Program-made: the position numbers and the translations under genes
The notes under the pieces: model-generated
The model's database searches: none
What the model was told of the DNA's origin: nothing
Seen by the model: the letters and a program-made list of their open reading frames with translations, nothing else
From: Aphanocapsa lilacina HA4352-LM1
Lineage (GTDB): Bacteria; Cyanobacteriota; Cyanobacteriia; Gloeobacterales; Gloeobacteraceae
Direction: 5' to 3'
Assembly: GCA_019359725.1 (NCBI GenBank)
Contig: JAHHGR010000015.1
Location: 1 to 64,000, forward strand
Length of the DNA: 64,000 nucleotides
Shown here: one piece after another, positions 7,916-17,085 of the stretch
Numbering within the stretch: position 1 is the first letter of the stretch
Layout of the letters: every line of letters starts with the position of its first letter

Positions 7916-9334
7916 TTAGACGTCGAAGTAGAGCGAGAACTCGTACGGGTGAGGCCGAAGCGACATCGGGATCACTTCTTTTTCGAGCTTGTACTCGATC
8001 CAGACGTTGATCAGCTCCTCGCTGAAGACACCGCCCTCGGCCAGAAAAGCGTGGTCTTCTTCGAGCGCCTTGAGGGCTTCGGAGAGCGAACCGGGGGTGG
8101 AGGGCACCTTGGCCAGCTCCTCGGCGGACAGCTCGTAAATATCGACATCGAGGGGCTCGCCCGGGTCGATCTTATTCTTGATGCCGTCCAGACCCGCCAT
8201 CAGCATCGCCGCAAAGGCGATGTAGGCGTTGGAGCTGGCGTCGGGGCAGCGGAATTCCAGGCGCTTGGCCTTGGGGCTCTTGCCGCTCAGCGGAATGCGG
8301 ATTGAAGCGGAGCGGTTGCCCTGGGAGTAGGCCAGGTTCACCGGCGCCTCGAAACCGGGCACCAGGCGCTTGTAGGAGTTGGTGGTCGGGTTGGAAAAGG
8401 CCAGAATCGCCGGGGCGTGCTTGAGCAGGCCGCCAATGTAGTAGAGCGCCATTTCGCTCAAGTCGGCGTACTTGTCGCCTGCGAACAGCGGCTGGCCATC
8501 CTTCCAGAGCGACTGGTGGGTGTGCATGCCGGTGCCGTTGTCATTAAAGATTGGCTTGGGCATGAAGGTCGCCACCTTGCCGTGCTTGCGGGCGACGTTT
8601 TTGATTACGTACTTGTAGATTTGCAGCGCGTCCGCCGCCTCCACCATCGACAAAAAGCGCACCCCGAGTTCGGCCTGACCGCCGGAGGCCACCTCGTGGT
8701 GGTGCTTCTCGATGGGCACTCCCAGGCTGCCCATGGTCAGCAGCATCTCCGTGCGGATGTCCTGCATCGAATCGGTGGGGGCAACCGGGAAGTAACCTTC
8801 TTTGTTGCGCGGTTTGTAGCCCAGGTTGGGGCCTTCGCTGCGGCCGGTGTTCCAGTTGCCTTCGACCGAGTCGAGATAGTAGTAGCCCGCATTCTGGGTC
8901 TGATCGAAGCGCACATCGTCGAAGATGAAAAATTCCGCCTCGGGGCCGAAGTAGGCGGTGTCGGCAATGCCGGTGCCTTTGAGATATTCAAGTGCCTTGG
9001 CGGCAATCGTGCGCGGGTCGCGGCCGTAGGGTTCGCCCGTGCGCGGCTCGCGAATCGAGCAGGTCAGGCTCAGGGTCGTCTCTTTGAAGAACGGATCGAT
9101 GAACGCCGTGCTCGGATCCGGCACCATCAGCATGTCCGACTCGTTGATGGCTTTCCAGCCGCGGATGCTCGAGCCGTCAAAAGGGATGCCCTCGGCAAAA
9201 GCATCCGCATCGATCTGGTTGGTGGCAAACGAACAATGCTGCCAGGTGCCCGGCAAATCGATGAACTTTAAGTCAACTATTTTGACATCCTCGTCTTGGA
9301 TCATCTTGAGAACGTCGTCGGGAGTCTTCGCCAT
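7916..9334 (-). CDS. glnA: Glutamine synthetase type I
   Basis: GlnA condenses ammonia and glutamate to glutamine using ATP, the entry point of nitrogen assimilation. The 472-residue length is normal for GSI. Visible motifs are FDGSSIRGW (Asp50-type loop), the ATP-binding stretch around [37 protein letters not shown] and NRSASIRIP. The C-terminal [20 protein letters not shown] is standard. It is monocistronic, with a hairpin after the stop. Upstream is a textbook NtcA-activated promoter, so expression should rise under nitrogen limitation. Confidence 0.98.
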   Translation of the reverse strand: MAKTPDDVLKMIQDEDVKIVDLKFIDLPGTWQHCSFATNQIDADAFAEGIPFDGSSIRGWKAINESDMLMVPDPSTAFIDPFFKETTLSLTCSIREPRTGEPYGRDPRTIAAKALEYLKGTGIADTAYFGPEAEFFIFDDVRFDQTQNAGYYYLDSVEGNWNTGRSEGPNLGYKPRNKEGYFPVAPTDSMQDIRTEMLLTMGSLGVPIEKHHHEVASGGQAELGVRFLSMVEAADALQIYKYVIKNVARKHGKVATFMPKPIFNDNGTGMHTHQSLWKDGQPLFAGDKYADLSEMALYYIGGLLKHAPAILAFSNPTTNSYKRLVPGFEAPVNLAYSQGNRSASIRIPLSGKSPKAKRLEFRCPDASSNAYIAFAAMLMAGLDGIKNKIDPGEPLDVDIYELSAEELAKVPSTPGSLSEALKALEEDHAFLAEGGVFSEELINVWIEYKLEKEVIPMSLRPHPYEFSLYFDV

Positions 9335-9407
9335 GTCGAGGCTCTCCTAGAGCTGTAGTGGGCCAAGTGAAAGAGTGGAGCCAAGCCGGCCAGGGCAGGG
9401 CCAACCC

Positions 9408-9449
9408 ATACTAAGGAGGCTCAGGGAGGTGTTTTGTAGTCTGAGATAC
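9408..9449 (-). promoter_or_regulatory. NtcA-type promoter of glnA
   Basis: The sequence GTA-N8-TAC (9436-9449) matches the NtcA consensus. On the minus strand it is followed after exactly 22 bp by TAGTAT (9413-9408), matching the TAN3T -10 box of class II NtcA-activated promoters. The predicted start lies about 65-70 bp before the glnA ATG. NtcA control of glnA is well known in cyanobacteria; here it is inferred from the match. The same site sits 78 bp upstream of the divergent argH ATG. Confidence 0.85.
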
Positions 9450-9526
9450 GCTCTTGCGGTGTGCTGCGCAGGGCTTCGGCGGCGGTGTGGGGATATGCTG
9501 ATGAAGTTGTCTGTCTGCTGTTCACT

Positions 9527-10933
9527 ATGACCGCCACCCCCTGGAGCGCCCGCTTTGAAGCGGGCCTGCACCCGACCGTCGCCGCCTTTAATGCGAGCAT
9601 CGGCTTCGACATCGAGCTTCTCGAGTACGACCTGAGCGGCTCGGCGGCCCACGCCCGGATGCTGGCGCATAGCGGCATCCTGAGCGAAGCGGAGGCTGAG
9701 GCCCTAGTCGGTGGTCTTGAGCAGATCCGCTCGGAGTGGCGCGCCGGTCAGTTCCGCCCGGGTCTTGAACAGGAGGATGTGCACTATGCCGTCGAGCGGC
9801 GGCTGGTGGAACTGGTGGGCGAGGTGGGCAAGAAACTGCACACGGCCCGCTCGCGCAACGACCAGGTGGGTACCGACCTCAGGCTGTGGCTGCGCGATTG
9901 TATCGACCGGATTGTCGGGCGACTTGGCGCATTTCAGCGCACCCTGCTGGATCTGGCCGCTTCCCACGTCGAGACGCTCATTCCCGGTTACACCCACCTG
10001 CAGCGGGCACAACCGGTGAGCCTCGCCCACCACCTGCTTGCCTACATCGAGATGGGCGAGCGCGACATCGAGCGGCTGACGCAGATCCGCGAGCGCGTCA
10101 ACGTCTGTCCGCTGGGCTCCGGGGCGCTCGCCGGAACGGTTCTACCCATCGACCGGCACTACACCGCTCAGCTTCTGGGGTTTGTCGCCCTCAGCGAAAA
10201 TTCGCTCGATGCGGTGAGCGACCGCGACTATGTGGTCGAATTTCTGGCGGCAGCGAGCCTGATTGCCGTGCACCTGAGCCGGCTTTCAGAAGAAATCATC
10301 CTCTGGGCTTCGCAAGAATTTCGCTTTCTTACCCTCACCGACCGCTGTGCCACCGGCTCCAGCTTGATGCCCCAAAAGAAAAATCCGGACGTGCCGGAAC
10401 TGGTGCGCGGCAAGACGGGCCGCATCTTTGGCCACCTGATGGGGATGCTCACCGTACTCAAGGGTCTGCCGCTCGCCTACAACAAAGACCTGCAGGAGGA
10501 CAAAGAAGGTATCTTCGATGCGGCGCGCTCGGTCGAAAGTTCTCTAGAGGCGATGACAATTCTGCTGGCCGAGGGCATCGTCTTTCAGCCCGACCGGCTT
10601 GCCGGGGCTGTCGAAGAAGATTTCTCCAACGCTACCGACGCCGCCGACTACCTGGTGCGCAAGGGGGTGCCCTTCCGGGAGGCCTACGGCGTGATCGGAG
10701 CGGTGGTCAGGCATTGCTTAAAATCGAATGCGCTGCTGCGGGATCTGCCCATTGCCCAGTGGCGGCACTTTCATCCAGCCTTCGACGATGATCTCTACGC
10801 GGCTATCACCCCCAGAACGGTGGTGGCTGCCCGCAACAGCTACGGCGGCACCGGCTTCGAGCAGGTGCGCGCCGCCCTCGGGCGCGCCGAGGCCCGCTGG
10901 CAAGGACATTTCCCCTCCGCTGCGGCCCATTAA
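9527..10933 (+). CDS. argH: Argininosuccinate lyase
   Basis: ArgH splits argininosuccinate into arginine and fumarate, the last step of arginine synthesis. The 468-residue protein has the fumarase/aspartase-superfamily signature [12 protein letters not shown], the substrate loop [15 protein letters not shown], and TALARGH-like segments such as [18 protein letters not shown]. The start ATG at 9527 ([16 protein letters not shown]) matches the family; the track ORF extends 22 codons too far. It diverges from glnA, and the intergenic region holds one NtcA site, so both genes may share nitrogen control. Confidence 0.97.
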   Translation: MTATPWSARFEAGLHPTVAAFNASIGFDIELLEYDLSGSAAHARMLAHSGILSEAEAEALVGGLEQIRSEWRAGQFRPGLEQEDVHYAVERRLVELVGEVGKKLHTARSRNDQVGTDLRLWLRDCIDRIVGRLGAFQRTLLDLAASHVETLIPGYTHLQRAQPVSLAHHLLAYIEMGERDIERLTQIRERVNVCPLGSGALAGTVLPIDRHYTAQLLGFVALSENSLDAVSDRDYVVEFLAAASLIAVHLSRLSEEIILWASQEFRFLTLTDRCATGSSLMPQKKNPDVPELVRGKTGRIFGHLMGMLTVLKGLPLAYNKDLQEDKEGIFDAARSVESSLEAMTILLAEGIVFQPDRLAGAVEEDFSNATDAADYLVRKGVPFREAYGVIGAVVRHCLKSNALLRDLPIAQWRHFHPAFDDDLYAAITPRTVVAARNSYGGTGFEQVRAALGRAEARWQGHFPSAAAH

Positions 10934-11000
10934 GTGGACAAATTGTCTACTAGATGTCCAGCGGCATAAGCCTGGTAAGACATGGCGAAAACCCGCGCCA

Positions 11001-11243
11001 TTAGAGGTTGTGGGCGAGGCGCAACACCTCGATAAGAAAGCTTGCCGCCTTGCGCGCGCTGTCGTGAGCGTGCTCTTCGACAAGGGCACAGGCCTCCTCC
11101 AGGTCGGTCTCAGCCGCCATCGCGCTTTGCAGGTCGTTGGTGATCTCCCCGAGCCTGCGGCAGGCGTCGAGCACGCGCGGATCACCGAGCGGAAGGCACT
11201 GAAGCACCTCGAGTGCATTGGCAAATGTATCGTCCGCTGACAT
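11001..11243 (-). CDS. Small helical hypothetical protein
   Basis: This 80-residue acidic protein is predicted by eye to be all-helical (LEVLQCLPLGDPRVLDACRRL, TDLEEACALVEEHAHDSARK, FLIEVLRLAHNL). It resembles small cyanobacterial helical-bundle proteins but I recognise no family. It converges with argH and lies upstream of, and divergent from, the 11444 gene. Confidence 0.6.
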   Translation of the reverse strand: MSADDTFANALEVLQCLPLGDPRVLDACRRLGEITNDLQSAMAAETDLEEACALVEEHAHDSARKAASFLIEVLRLAHNL

Positions 11244-11443
11244 AGATTATTTTAAGAGAAGGACTGCGAGAAATACTACACGCTCTCCGAGCGTATTTCC
11301 AGTAAAATCTCACGAAAGTGTGAAAAATCCCACAGATTGTGTCGGGCGGCGCCGGGGATCACCTTCCCATGCCCGGGGGTGCCTGCACCGGTAAGTTACC
11401 GCCGATGGGATAACATAGTATCACCGTATACACGCAAACGGCA

Positions 11444-12115
11444 ATGAATGGTGCACTTCCAAAACGTCAGTTCCCTCTCGGGCAATTGCTGGAGAATTTT
11501 CTCAACGAAGCCCGCATGACCCAGACGGATTTTTGTTTGCTTTCGGTCGATCAGTACACCGGTGAACGCAACATTACGCAAAACACCCTGCGGCGGATCA
11601 TGCTGGGTTACAACCCGCACGGGCCAAACCGCCAGGCGGTTCCGTACAACCCGACACCCAAGATCGTCCGCAGTATCCACACGGTCTTCAGCCGCATTCG
11701 CGATTGGGAGCAGAGTGTCACTGCCGCCCTGTTTGAAAATTACAATCGTCTGCTCAAAGAGCGCATGGAGCGCGAGGAAGGCGAAGAGGAACGCCACTGG
11801 CATGGGCGGCTTGCCAAACTCGAAAAGCTGATCGTGGACCGGCCCGAAATTGAACAGTTGCGCCTGGTGTGCAAGCAGTCCGTAGGTCTGGTGCCCGAGC
11901 GCAGCGAGGCGGAATTGTTCAATCTGGCGGGGATTGCCGGCGAATTTGCGGCCTCCGACTTTCGCAACGGCCACAAAGGCTTCGTCGGTCTTCCCAAGCG
12001 CAAGGGCGAGCTGATCTTGGAGCTGCGCAACACCGGGCTCAATCCCCAGGAGCAGCAGGAGATTATGAGCAAGCTGGAGACGATCGTGCAAACTTATCTG
12101 CAGACCTTGCTGTGA
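11444..12115 (+). CDS. Hypothetical protein with HTH-like N terminus
   Basis: This 223-residue protein has no family I can name. The first 60 residues ([40 protein letters not shown]) look like a Xre-type helix-turn-helix with an insertion. A long charged helix follows ([20 protein letters not shown]), and the C-terminal third ends with [20 protein letters not shown]. It may be a regulator. AT-rich sequence with TAACAT and TAGTAT hexamers lies just upstream. Its stop overlaps or closely precedes the YbjQ-family gene, so the two are likely co-transcribed. Confidence 0.65.
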   Translation: MNGALPKRQFPLGQLLENFLNEARMTQTDFCLLSVDQYTGERNITQNTLRRIMLGYNPHGPNRQAVPYNPTPKIVRSIHTVFSRIRDWEQSVTAALFENYNRLLKERMEREEGEEERHWHGRLAKLEKLIVDRPEIEQLRLVCKQSVGLVPERSEAELFNLAGIAGEFAASDFRNGHKGFVGLPKRKGELILELRNTGLNPQEQQEIMSKLETIVQTYLQTLL

Positions 12116-12132
12116 ATCAGGAGCATCCTGTT

Positions 12133-12459
12133 GTGATTGTCAGCACCACCACCGTCGTCGAAGGCCGCCCGGTCCGGAGTTATCTGGGTGTCGTGACCGG
12201 CGAGGCCATCCTGGGCGCCAACGTCTTTGCCGACTTTTTTGCTAAGATCCGCGACATCGTGGGAGGCCGCTCCGCCGCCTACGAGCGAGAATTGCGCAAA
12301 GCCCGCCAGATTGCTATGGACGAGATGACCCGCGAGGCGCGCGAACTAGGCGCCGATGGGGTGATTGGCGTCGACATCGACTACGAGACCATCTCCGTCC
12401 CCGAAGGCGGCAGCATGCTGATGGTCTCGGTCTCCGGCACCGCCGTCAAACTCAGCTGA
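12133..12459 (+). CDS. YbjQ/UPF0145 family protein
   Basis: This 108-residue protein matches the UPF0145 fold along its length: [80 protein letters not shown] and [14 protein letters not shown]. Start GTG at 12133 is chosen because AGGAG precedes it by 9 nt and the family begins at this strand. An alternative GTG at 12112 overlaps the previous stop. The family forms pentameric rings of unknown function; some members are linked to metal or membrane stress. Confidence 0.9.
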   Translation: MIVSTTTVVEGRPVRSYLGVVTGEAILGANVFADFFAKIRDIVGGRSAAYERELRKARQIAMDEMTREARELGADGVIGVDIDYETISVPEGGSMLMVSVSGTAVKLS

Positions 12460-12469
12460 GACACGTTCT

Positions 12470-13498
12470 ATGGAAATGTCCGCCGCCCACCGGGCGCGCC
12501 TCGCCTCACCCCTGACCATCGGTTCGCGCCGCTTCCCCAGCCGCGTACTCCAATCGCCGCTGGCCGGGGTGACCGACAAAGCGTTTCGGCAGCTGGTGCG
12601 CCGCTTTGCACCCCGCTCGCTGTTGTACACCGAGATGGTGAGCGCCTCGGGACTGCACTACAGCCGCTCGCTGCCGCAGGTCATGGACATTGCAGAAGGC
12701 GAGACGCCCATCGGCATTCAGCTGTTCGATTGCCGCCCCGACTTTCTGGCGGAGGCGGCGCGCGTCGCCGAGGCCCAGGGTGCCGATGTGATCGACATCA
12801 ACATGGGTTGCCCGGTCAACAAGATCACCAAAAACGGCGGCGGCTCCTCGCTGCTGCGCGATCCGGCCGCTGCGGCCAAGATCGTCGCCGCCGTCACGGG
12901 GGCGGTGAGTTTGCCGGTCACCGTCAAGACGCGCCTGGGCTGGAGCGACGGGGAGATCAATATCCTCGAATTTTCGCGCCTGATGCAAGAAAGCGGCGCC
13001 CAGATGCTCACGGTCCACGCCCGCACCCGCGCCCAGAGTTTCGAGGGCACCGCCCGCTGGGAGTGGATAGCCCGGGTCAAAGCACAACTGGCTATCCCAG
13101 TCATCGCCAACGGCGACATCTTTTCGATCGACGCGGCGATTCGCTGTCTGGAGTTGACCGGTGCCGACGGCGTCATGTGCGCGCGCGGCACGATGGGGGC
13201 TCCGCACCTGGTAGGTCAGATCGATCACTACCTGCGCACCGGCGAGCGGCTACTCGATCCGACGCCCCGCGAGCGCCTGGAACTGGCCTGTGTCCATCTT
13301 CACTGGCTGTTCGACTATCTTGGAGTGCCGGGGGTGCGCCGGGCGCGCAAACACATGGGCTGGTACGTGCGCGACTTTCCGGGGGCGGCGGCCCTGCGCG
13401 CCCAACTGATGCGCATTGAGACTGTCGAGCAGGGAGAAGCGTTGCTAAGGGAGACCAGGGACCAGTTAGAAGCGGCTCCGGAGCTGGTCAAAATCTGA
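12470..13498 (+). CDS. tRNA-dihydrouridine synthase (DusB/NifR3 family)
   Basis: Dus enzymes reduce uridine in the tRNA D-loop using FMN and NADPH. The 342-residue protein has the TIM-barrel start VLQSPLAGVTDKAFRQLVRR, the catalytic-Cys motif DVIDINMGCPVNKITKNGGG, LTVHARTRAQ and the FMN phosphate loop IPVIANGDIFS followed by GADGVMCARGTMG. The C-terminal helical domain includes RKHMGWYVRDFPGAAALR. It starts 10 bp after the YbjQ stop, so it probably belongs to the same transcription unit. Confidence 0.95.
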   Translation: MEMSAAHRARLASPLTIGSRRFPSRVLQSPLAGVTDKAFRQLVRRFAPRSLLYTEMVSASGLHYSRSLPQVMDIAEGETPIGIQLFDCRPDFLAEAARVAEAQGADVIDINMGCPVNKITKNGGGSSLLRDPAAAAKIVAAVTGAVSLPVTVKTRLGWSDGEINILEFSRLMQESGAQMLTVHARTRAQSFEGTARWEWIARVKAQLAIPVIANGDIFSIDAAIRCLELTGADGVMCARGTMGAPHLVGQIDHYLRTGERLLDPTPRERLELACVHLHWLFDYLGVPGVRRARKHMGWYVRDFPGAAALRAQLMRIETVEQGEALLRETRDQLEAAPELVKI

Positions 13499-13568
13499 TG
13501 TTTTCGTAGATTTCAGTCATCGGGACCTGCATTCCAAGACTATCGAAGGAGACCACCGACGGAGTATT

Positions 13569-13943
13569 TTAGAACTGTAGCAGCCAGATGTTCTCAGCGG
13601 TAGCGCTGCGGCGAAAGCACTCAACGCCGGCTTTTTGGCTGTCAATCAAAATATATTCGCGGAGAGTAGCGATGCGGCGATACTGTTCGAACTTGCGGCC
13701 TCGATCGTAGGCTTCAGTTGATGGAGAAAGCACCGCAACAATTGTGCAAGGGTACTGAATAATGCACACAGCGTCGTCGTCTCGTTTGTCGCAAGTGACC
13801 ATGACGTCCGGGTAGAAAAATGGGCCTTCGTGATCGACTTGAACTTTAAGATCACCCACGAAATATCCTTGATCTGTCAGACATGGGTGAAACGTTAATG
13901 TCTCGTGGGCTGAAACGCCCTGCCTTCGTTGAAAAGTCTCAAT
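13569..13943 (-). pseudogene. Uma2-type (DUF820) nuclease remnant, N terminus lost
   Basis: The C-terminal two thirds of a Uma2-family restriction-endonuclease-like protein is visible: [51 protein letters not shown] and [16 protein letters not shown]. The usual 60-80 N-terminal residues are not recognisable. The frame runs on upstream into sequence that belongs to an azoreductase gene on the other strand. Uma2 proteins are multicopy in cyanobacteria and of unknown role. This copy looks truncated. Confidence 0.7.
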
Positions 13944-14034
13944 ATGATAGATCAGGGGTAAGGCTGCATAGACTGGAAACCTAACGCTGGATCCAGAATA
14001 CCCGACTTTGTACAGGATTAGCCCAAAAACCGCT

Positions 14035-14415
14035 CTAGCCGCCGACACCCTCGTGTTCGGTGTGCCGATGTACAACTTTGGACTGAGCGCCGGCTTCAAA
14101 GCCTATATCGACCAAATCGTGCGTGTCGGTCGCACGTTTTCCTATCCCGGCTTCGAAGGTCTGGCTAAGGGCAAGCGGGCGGTGGTGATGATGGCGGCGG
14201 GCCAGGAGTATTCCGAAGGCGCTCCAATGACCGCGATGGATTATGTCACGCCTTACCTGAGCACGGTGTTGGGCTTTGTCGGCATTACCGATGTTGCCTT
14301 CATCGCCGTGGCGACCAACGCCGGGGAGGAGACGCTCACGCGCACCCTGGAGAGCGCCCGGGCAAGCATTCAAGCCGTCGCCGCCCGCACCACCACCGTG
14401 GGTTCGGCCACCTGA
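14035..14415 (+). pseudogene. FMN-dependent NADH-azoreductase, C-terminal fragment
   Basis: The frame encodes [51 protein letters not shown] and YLSTVLGFVGITDVAFIA, the C-terminal two thirds of the AzoR flavodoxin-like fold. The N-terminal 65-75 residues with the FMN phosphate-binding loop are absent; the upstream sequence is the broken 5' end of the opposing Uma2 gene. An azoreductase cannot bind FMN normally without that region, so this is called a fragment. Confidence 0.75.
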
Positions 14416-14433
14416 GGCCGCCCGTAGCTGGCC

Positions 14434-15027
14434 TCAGTGGTTGCGCACGACCTCGTTTTTCCAGGCCGTCTGGGTATTGCGCACAGCCTCGGGACCGACG
14501 GTGCTGTCCACGGCTTCACCGTCGTCCGCCAGTTCCCTGGCCACCACCAGGGGAATTACTTCGCTGATTTCGACAATCAGCGGACTGAGATCCGTCAGAT
14601 GGCGCAGGGCCAGATCCGCCGTGGCCGCGCTTTTGAGAGCAAGACCGGTGGTGTGCAGCATCGTGTAGCCGATAGCGTCGAGCCCCAGGCCCGCATAATC
14701 GTCGCGCAGCATCTTTGAGACGGTGTTGACGGGCCGGACCCGATCGATCACCCCGGCGGCAATCCCCGCCACCGTCGAGATTGCTGCTTTGATCCCCGAG
14801 CCGGGATCGCCCCCGAGCGTGCCCAGGTGCTGTTCGGTCTCGGCGACGTGGCCGTGCAGGACGCCCTCGATTTTGCCGATCAGGTTGACGGCCTCGGCAT
14901 AACGGTTGGCGTTTTCGTCCTCGCGCTGGTGTTTGACGGCTTCGAGCAGGTGCTTCTCGAGGGCCAGCATGTCGCCAACGTAATTCTGCAGCGTGCTGCG
15001 CTGCTGGGAATTCAAACTGTCTGCCAC
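14434..15027 (-). CDS. Ferritin-like helical protein of unknown function
   Basis: This protein of about 197 residues starts with helices in a four-helix-bundle pattern: RSTLQNYVGDMLALEKHLLE, EDENANRYAEAVNLIGKIEG, GHVAETEQHLGTL. A glycine/alanine-rich middle (GIKAAISTVAGIAAGVIDRV) and ferritin-like helices with LDAIGYTMLHTTGLALKS and DLALRHLTDLSPLIVEISEV follow. This resembles DUF892/YciE-type ferritin-like proteins, with scattered Glu/His that could bind metal, but I cannot confirm the ligand set. Start GTG 15027 is chosen because AAGGTGAG lies just upstream. Confidence 0.65.
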   Translation of the reverse strand: MADSLNSQQRSTLQNYVGDMLALEKHLLEAVKHQREDENANRYAEAVNLIGKIEGVLHGHVAETEQHLGTLGGDPGSGIKAAISTVAGIAAGVIDRVRPVNTVSKMLRDDYAGLGLDAIGYTMLHTTGLALKSAATADLALRHLTDLSPLIVEISEVIPLVVARELADDGEAVDSTVGPEAVRNTQTAWKNEVVRNH

Positions 15028-15122
15028 GGTACTCACCTTTTCCAGCGGTCTACCTGTCCAGTCTGGGCGGTATGGCATTCTGCCCTCATCTTCCTGCGGA
15101 GAGAAGCTCCAGCCAGGGCCGC

Positions 15123-15417
15123 TCAGCGCTTGGGGTTTTCTTCATCCCCTGCCGTCACCGTCGCCGGGGCGGCAAAAATCTCCCCCGCCCCCAGCGCACG
15201 GAAGATGGTCTCTTTACCGGTGGCAGCGGTGCGGGTGATGCGCAGAGAGCCTTCGAGCAGGGCGTGGAGTGCCGCAGGGAGCGGATCGCCCTCGTGGATA
15301 ACGATCTCTCCTGGCCGGTAGACGCACGCGGGCATGGGAGCAAAGTTGTCCCAACTCTTCCTGGGTGAGGGCTGCGAATACGCTCACTGCCGCCAGTTGC
15401 TCAACGGTCACCTGCAT
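15123..15417 (-). pseudogene. Crp-like cyclic-nucleotide-binding domain remnant, frameshifted
   Basis: One frame encodes TVEQLAAVSVFAALTQEELG QLC, the first helix of a cNMP-binding domain. A second frame continues YRPGEIVIHEGDPLPAALHA and LLEGSLRITRTAATGKETI, then RALGAGEIFAAP, before degenerating and stopping at 15123. The shift lies near 15340 and looks like loss of one nucleotide. The phosphate-binding cassette and the HTH domain are absent. It is a dead fragment of a Crp/Fnr-type regulator. Confidence 0.7.
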
Positions 15418-15466
15418 CTATAGACTCGCTTCAGCGGATCTATCCTGCCCGAGTTTGCCTGCCGTG

Positions 15467-17035
15467 TCAGCCGCCGAATAGATACACCACCGGTGGCCAA
15501 TCGCACAGACCCTTCCAGCGCACCGGTACCAAGCCGCGCACCAGATCGAGATCGCCAGGCTCGAAGAAGCGCACCAACCGCAGTAGAGCAAGCAGAATGC
15601 CCACATACACGGTCAGCAGTGCAGCCAGGACCGCCATGCCCCCCAACCGCTCCGCAAACCACACCCCCGGCAGCCAGGTGACGACAACAGCCAGGGTGGC
15701 CGCCGACACCCCCGTAGGCAGCACCACCCGCCACAGCCAGCTGCCCAAAGCGATCCACCAGCCGAGCTTCCGGTCGCAGTGGTAGAGCCACAGGAAAAGC
15801 AGCGAGCCGATGAGCGATCCCAGGGCGGTGCCGCCCAGGATGCCCGCCAGCCCGAAGCGCGGCGCCAGAGCGAGGGTGATTCCGACGTTGAGCGCCGCTC
15901 CCGTGAGGGCGTAGTACGACTCGTAGCGGGGGCGGCCCAGGGCGCGCAGCAAGGTCGTGCCGGGACCGGTGAGGTTGTTGACGGCGTAGCTCACCACTAA
16001 TAATGCCGTCATCGCAGGCACCCAGGCAAAGTCGCGGCCGATCCAGACGCGGGCCAGCGGGGCGGCGGCACCGGCGATGAAACCGCCCAAAGCAAAGGTT
16101 GCGAGGGCCAGAAAGCGGCTGGTACGCACGTAGATCTGATCAAGTCTGTCTGGATCGCTCGCGGCCACCGCTGCTGCCGAAGGTAACAGCGCGCTCAATA
16201 GGGTCAGCGGCAGGGCGCGGGCGAGCAGGGCCATTTTGTTGGCGACTTCGTAGGCGGTGACGCTCGCAACATTCACAAAACCGGCGATGAGCAACCGGTC
16301 CGCCTCCAGATTGACGATGGCGGCGGTGTTGTTGACCTGCATCCAGCCGCCGAAACCCAGGAGCGGTTTGAGCACCGCTTTTTCGAGGCGCAGGGGATTG
16401 GTGAAGACAGGACCAAACAGCCGGCGGGTGCTCAGGTACAGACCCACCAGGTACAAAGCCAGGTACATACACAGCCCGAAGGCCATCGCCCAAAGACCAA
16501 ACCTGGGCAGCAGCAGGGCGGCCGAGGTCGCACCGCCCACCTGGCTTGCCACTTGCAACAGCGCACCGATGCGCATTTTTTCGAGCCCCGCGAGCAAAGC
16601 CGCGAGCACGCTCGCCACACTGGCTGCGAAGGCACAGACATACACCAGCACGAACAAACGGCTGCCTTCCATCACCAGTGCCGGGCTCAACTTCAACCAG
16701 CCCATCAGCACAGGGGCACAGGCCACCGCCAGAGGCGAGAGCACCAGACCGGCCAGCACAAAAAACAGTACCCCCGCGGTGATCACCTGCCGCACCCGCG
16801 CAAGCTCGCCGCGGGCTGTGTAGGTGGCGACCGCCTGGATGCAGGCGGTGCCCAGGCCCAGGTCCAACAGGGCGATATAGGCGACGGCGGAACTGAGCAC
16901 TGCCCAAAGACCGTAGGCTTCGCTGCCCAAGATGCCAATCGCATAGGGTGCGAGGGCCAGGCCGATGAGCAGGGCTCCCAGCCGGGCTCCCAGCGTGGCG
17001 ACGGCGTTGAGCAATACCCGGCGGGTGCGATCCAT
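15467..17035 (-). CDS. Polysaccharide flippase (MOP/Wzx superfamily)
   Basis: This 522-residue integral membrane protein has 12-14 hydrophobic segments, starting with LLNAVATLGARLGALLIGLA. The N-terminal YGLWAVLSSAVAYIALLDLG LG pattern is typical of Wzx-type flippases that move lipid-linked sugars across the inner membrane. It sits back to back with a second, distinct flippase at 17086. No glycosyltransferase or polymerase is adjacent, so the substrate cannot be inferred. Confidence 0.85.
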   Translation of the reverse strand: MDRTRRVLLNAVATLGARLGALLIGLALAPYAIGILGSEAYGLWAVLSSAVAYIALLDLGLGTACIQAVATYTARGELARVRQVITAGVLFFVLAGLVLSPLAVACAPVLMGWLKLSPALVMEGSRLFVLVYVCAFAASVASVLAALLAGLEKMRIGALLQVASQVGGATSAALLLPRFGLWAMAFGLCMYLALYLVGLYLSTRRLFGPVFTNPLRLEKAVLKPLLGFGGWMQVNNTAAIVNLEADRLLIAGFVNVASVTAYEVANKMALLARALPLTLLSALLPSAAAVAASDPDRLDQIYVRTSRFLALATFALGGFIAGAAAPLARVWIGRDFAWVPAMTALLVVSYAVNNLTGPGTTLLRALGRPRYESYYALTGAALNVGITLALAPRFGLAGILGGTALGSLIGSLLFLWLYHCDRKLGWWIALGSWLWRVVLPTGVSAATLAVVVTWLPGVWFAERLGGMAVLAALLTVYVGILLALLRLVRFFEPGDLDLVRGLVPVRWKGLCDWPPVVYLFGG

Positions 17036-17085
17036 CCTGGCGGCATCTTATCGCAGCAGAGAGACTGTGCTTTCGCGTTATCTTT

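Noticed and set aside
8417-9271. 284-aa plus-strand ORF inside glnA
   Set aside because: Antisense shadow; glnA is unambiguous on the minus strand.
9335-9410. Glutamine (glnA-type) riboswitch in the glnA leader
   Set aside because: The conserved core sequences of the glnA RNA motif were not found in the leader of about 70 nt; NtcA control suffices.
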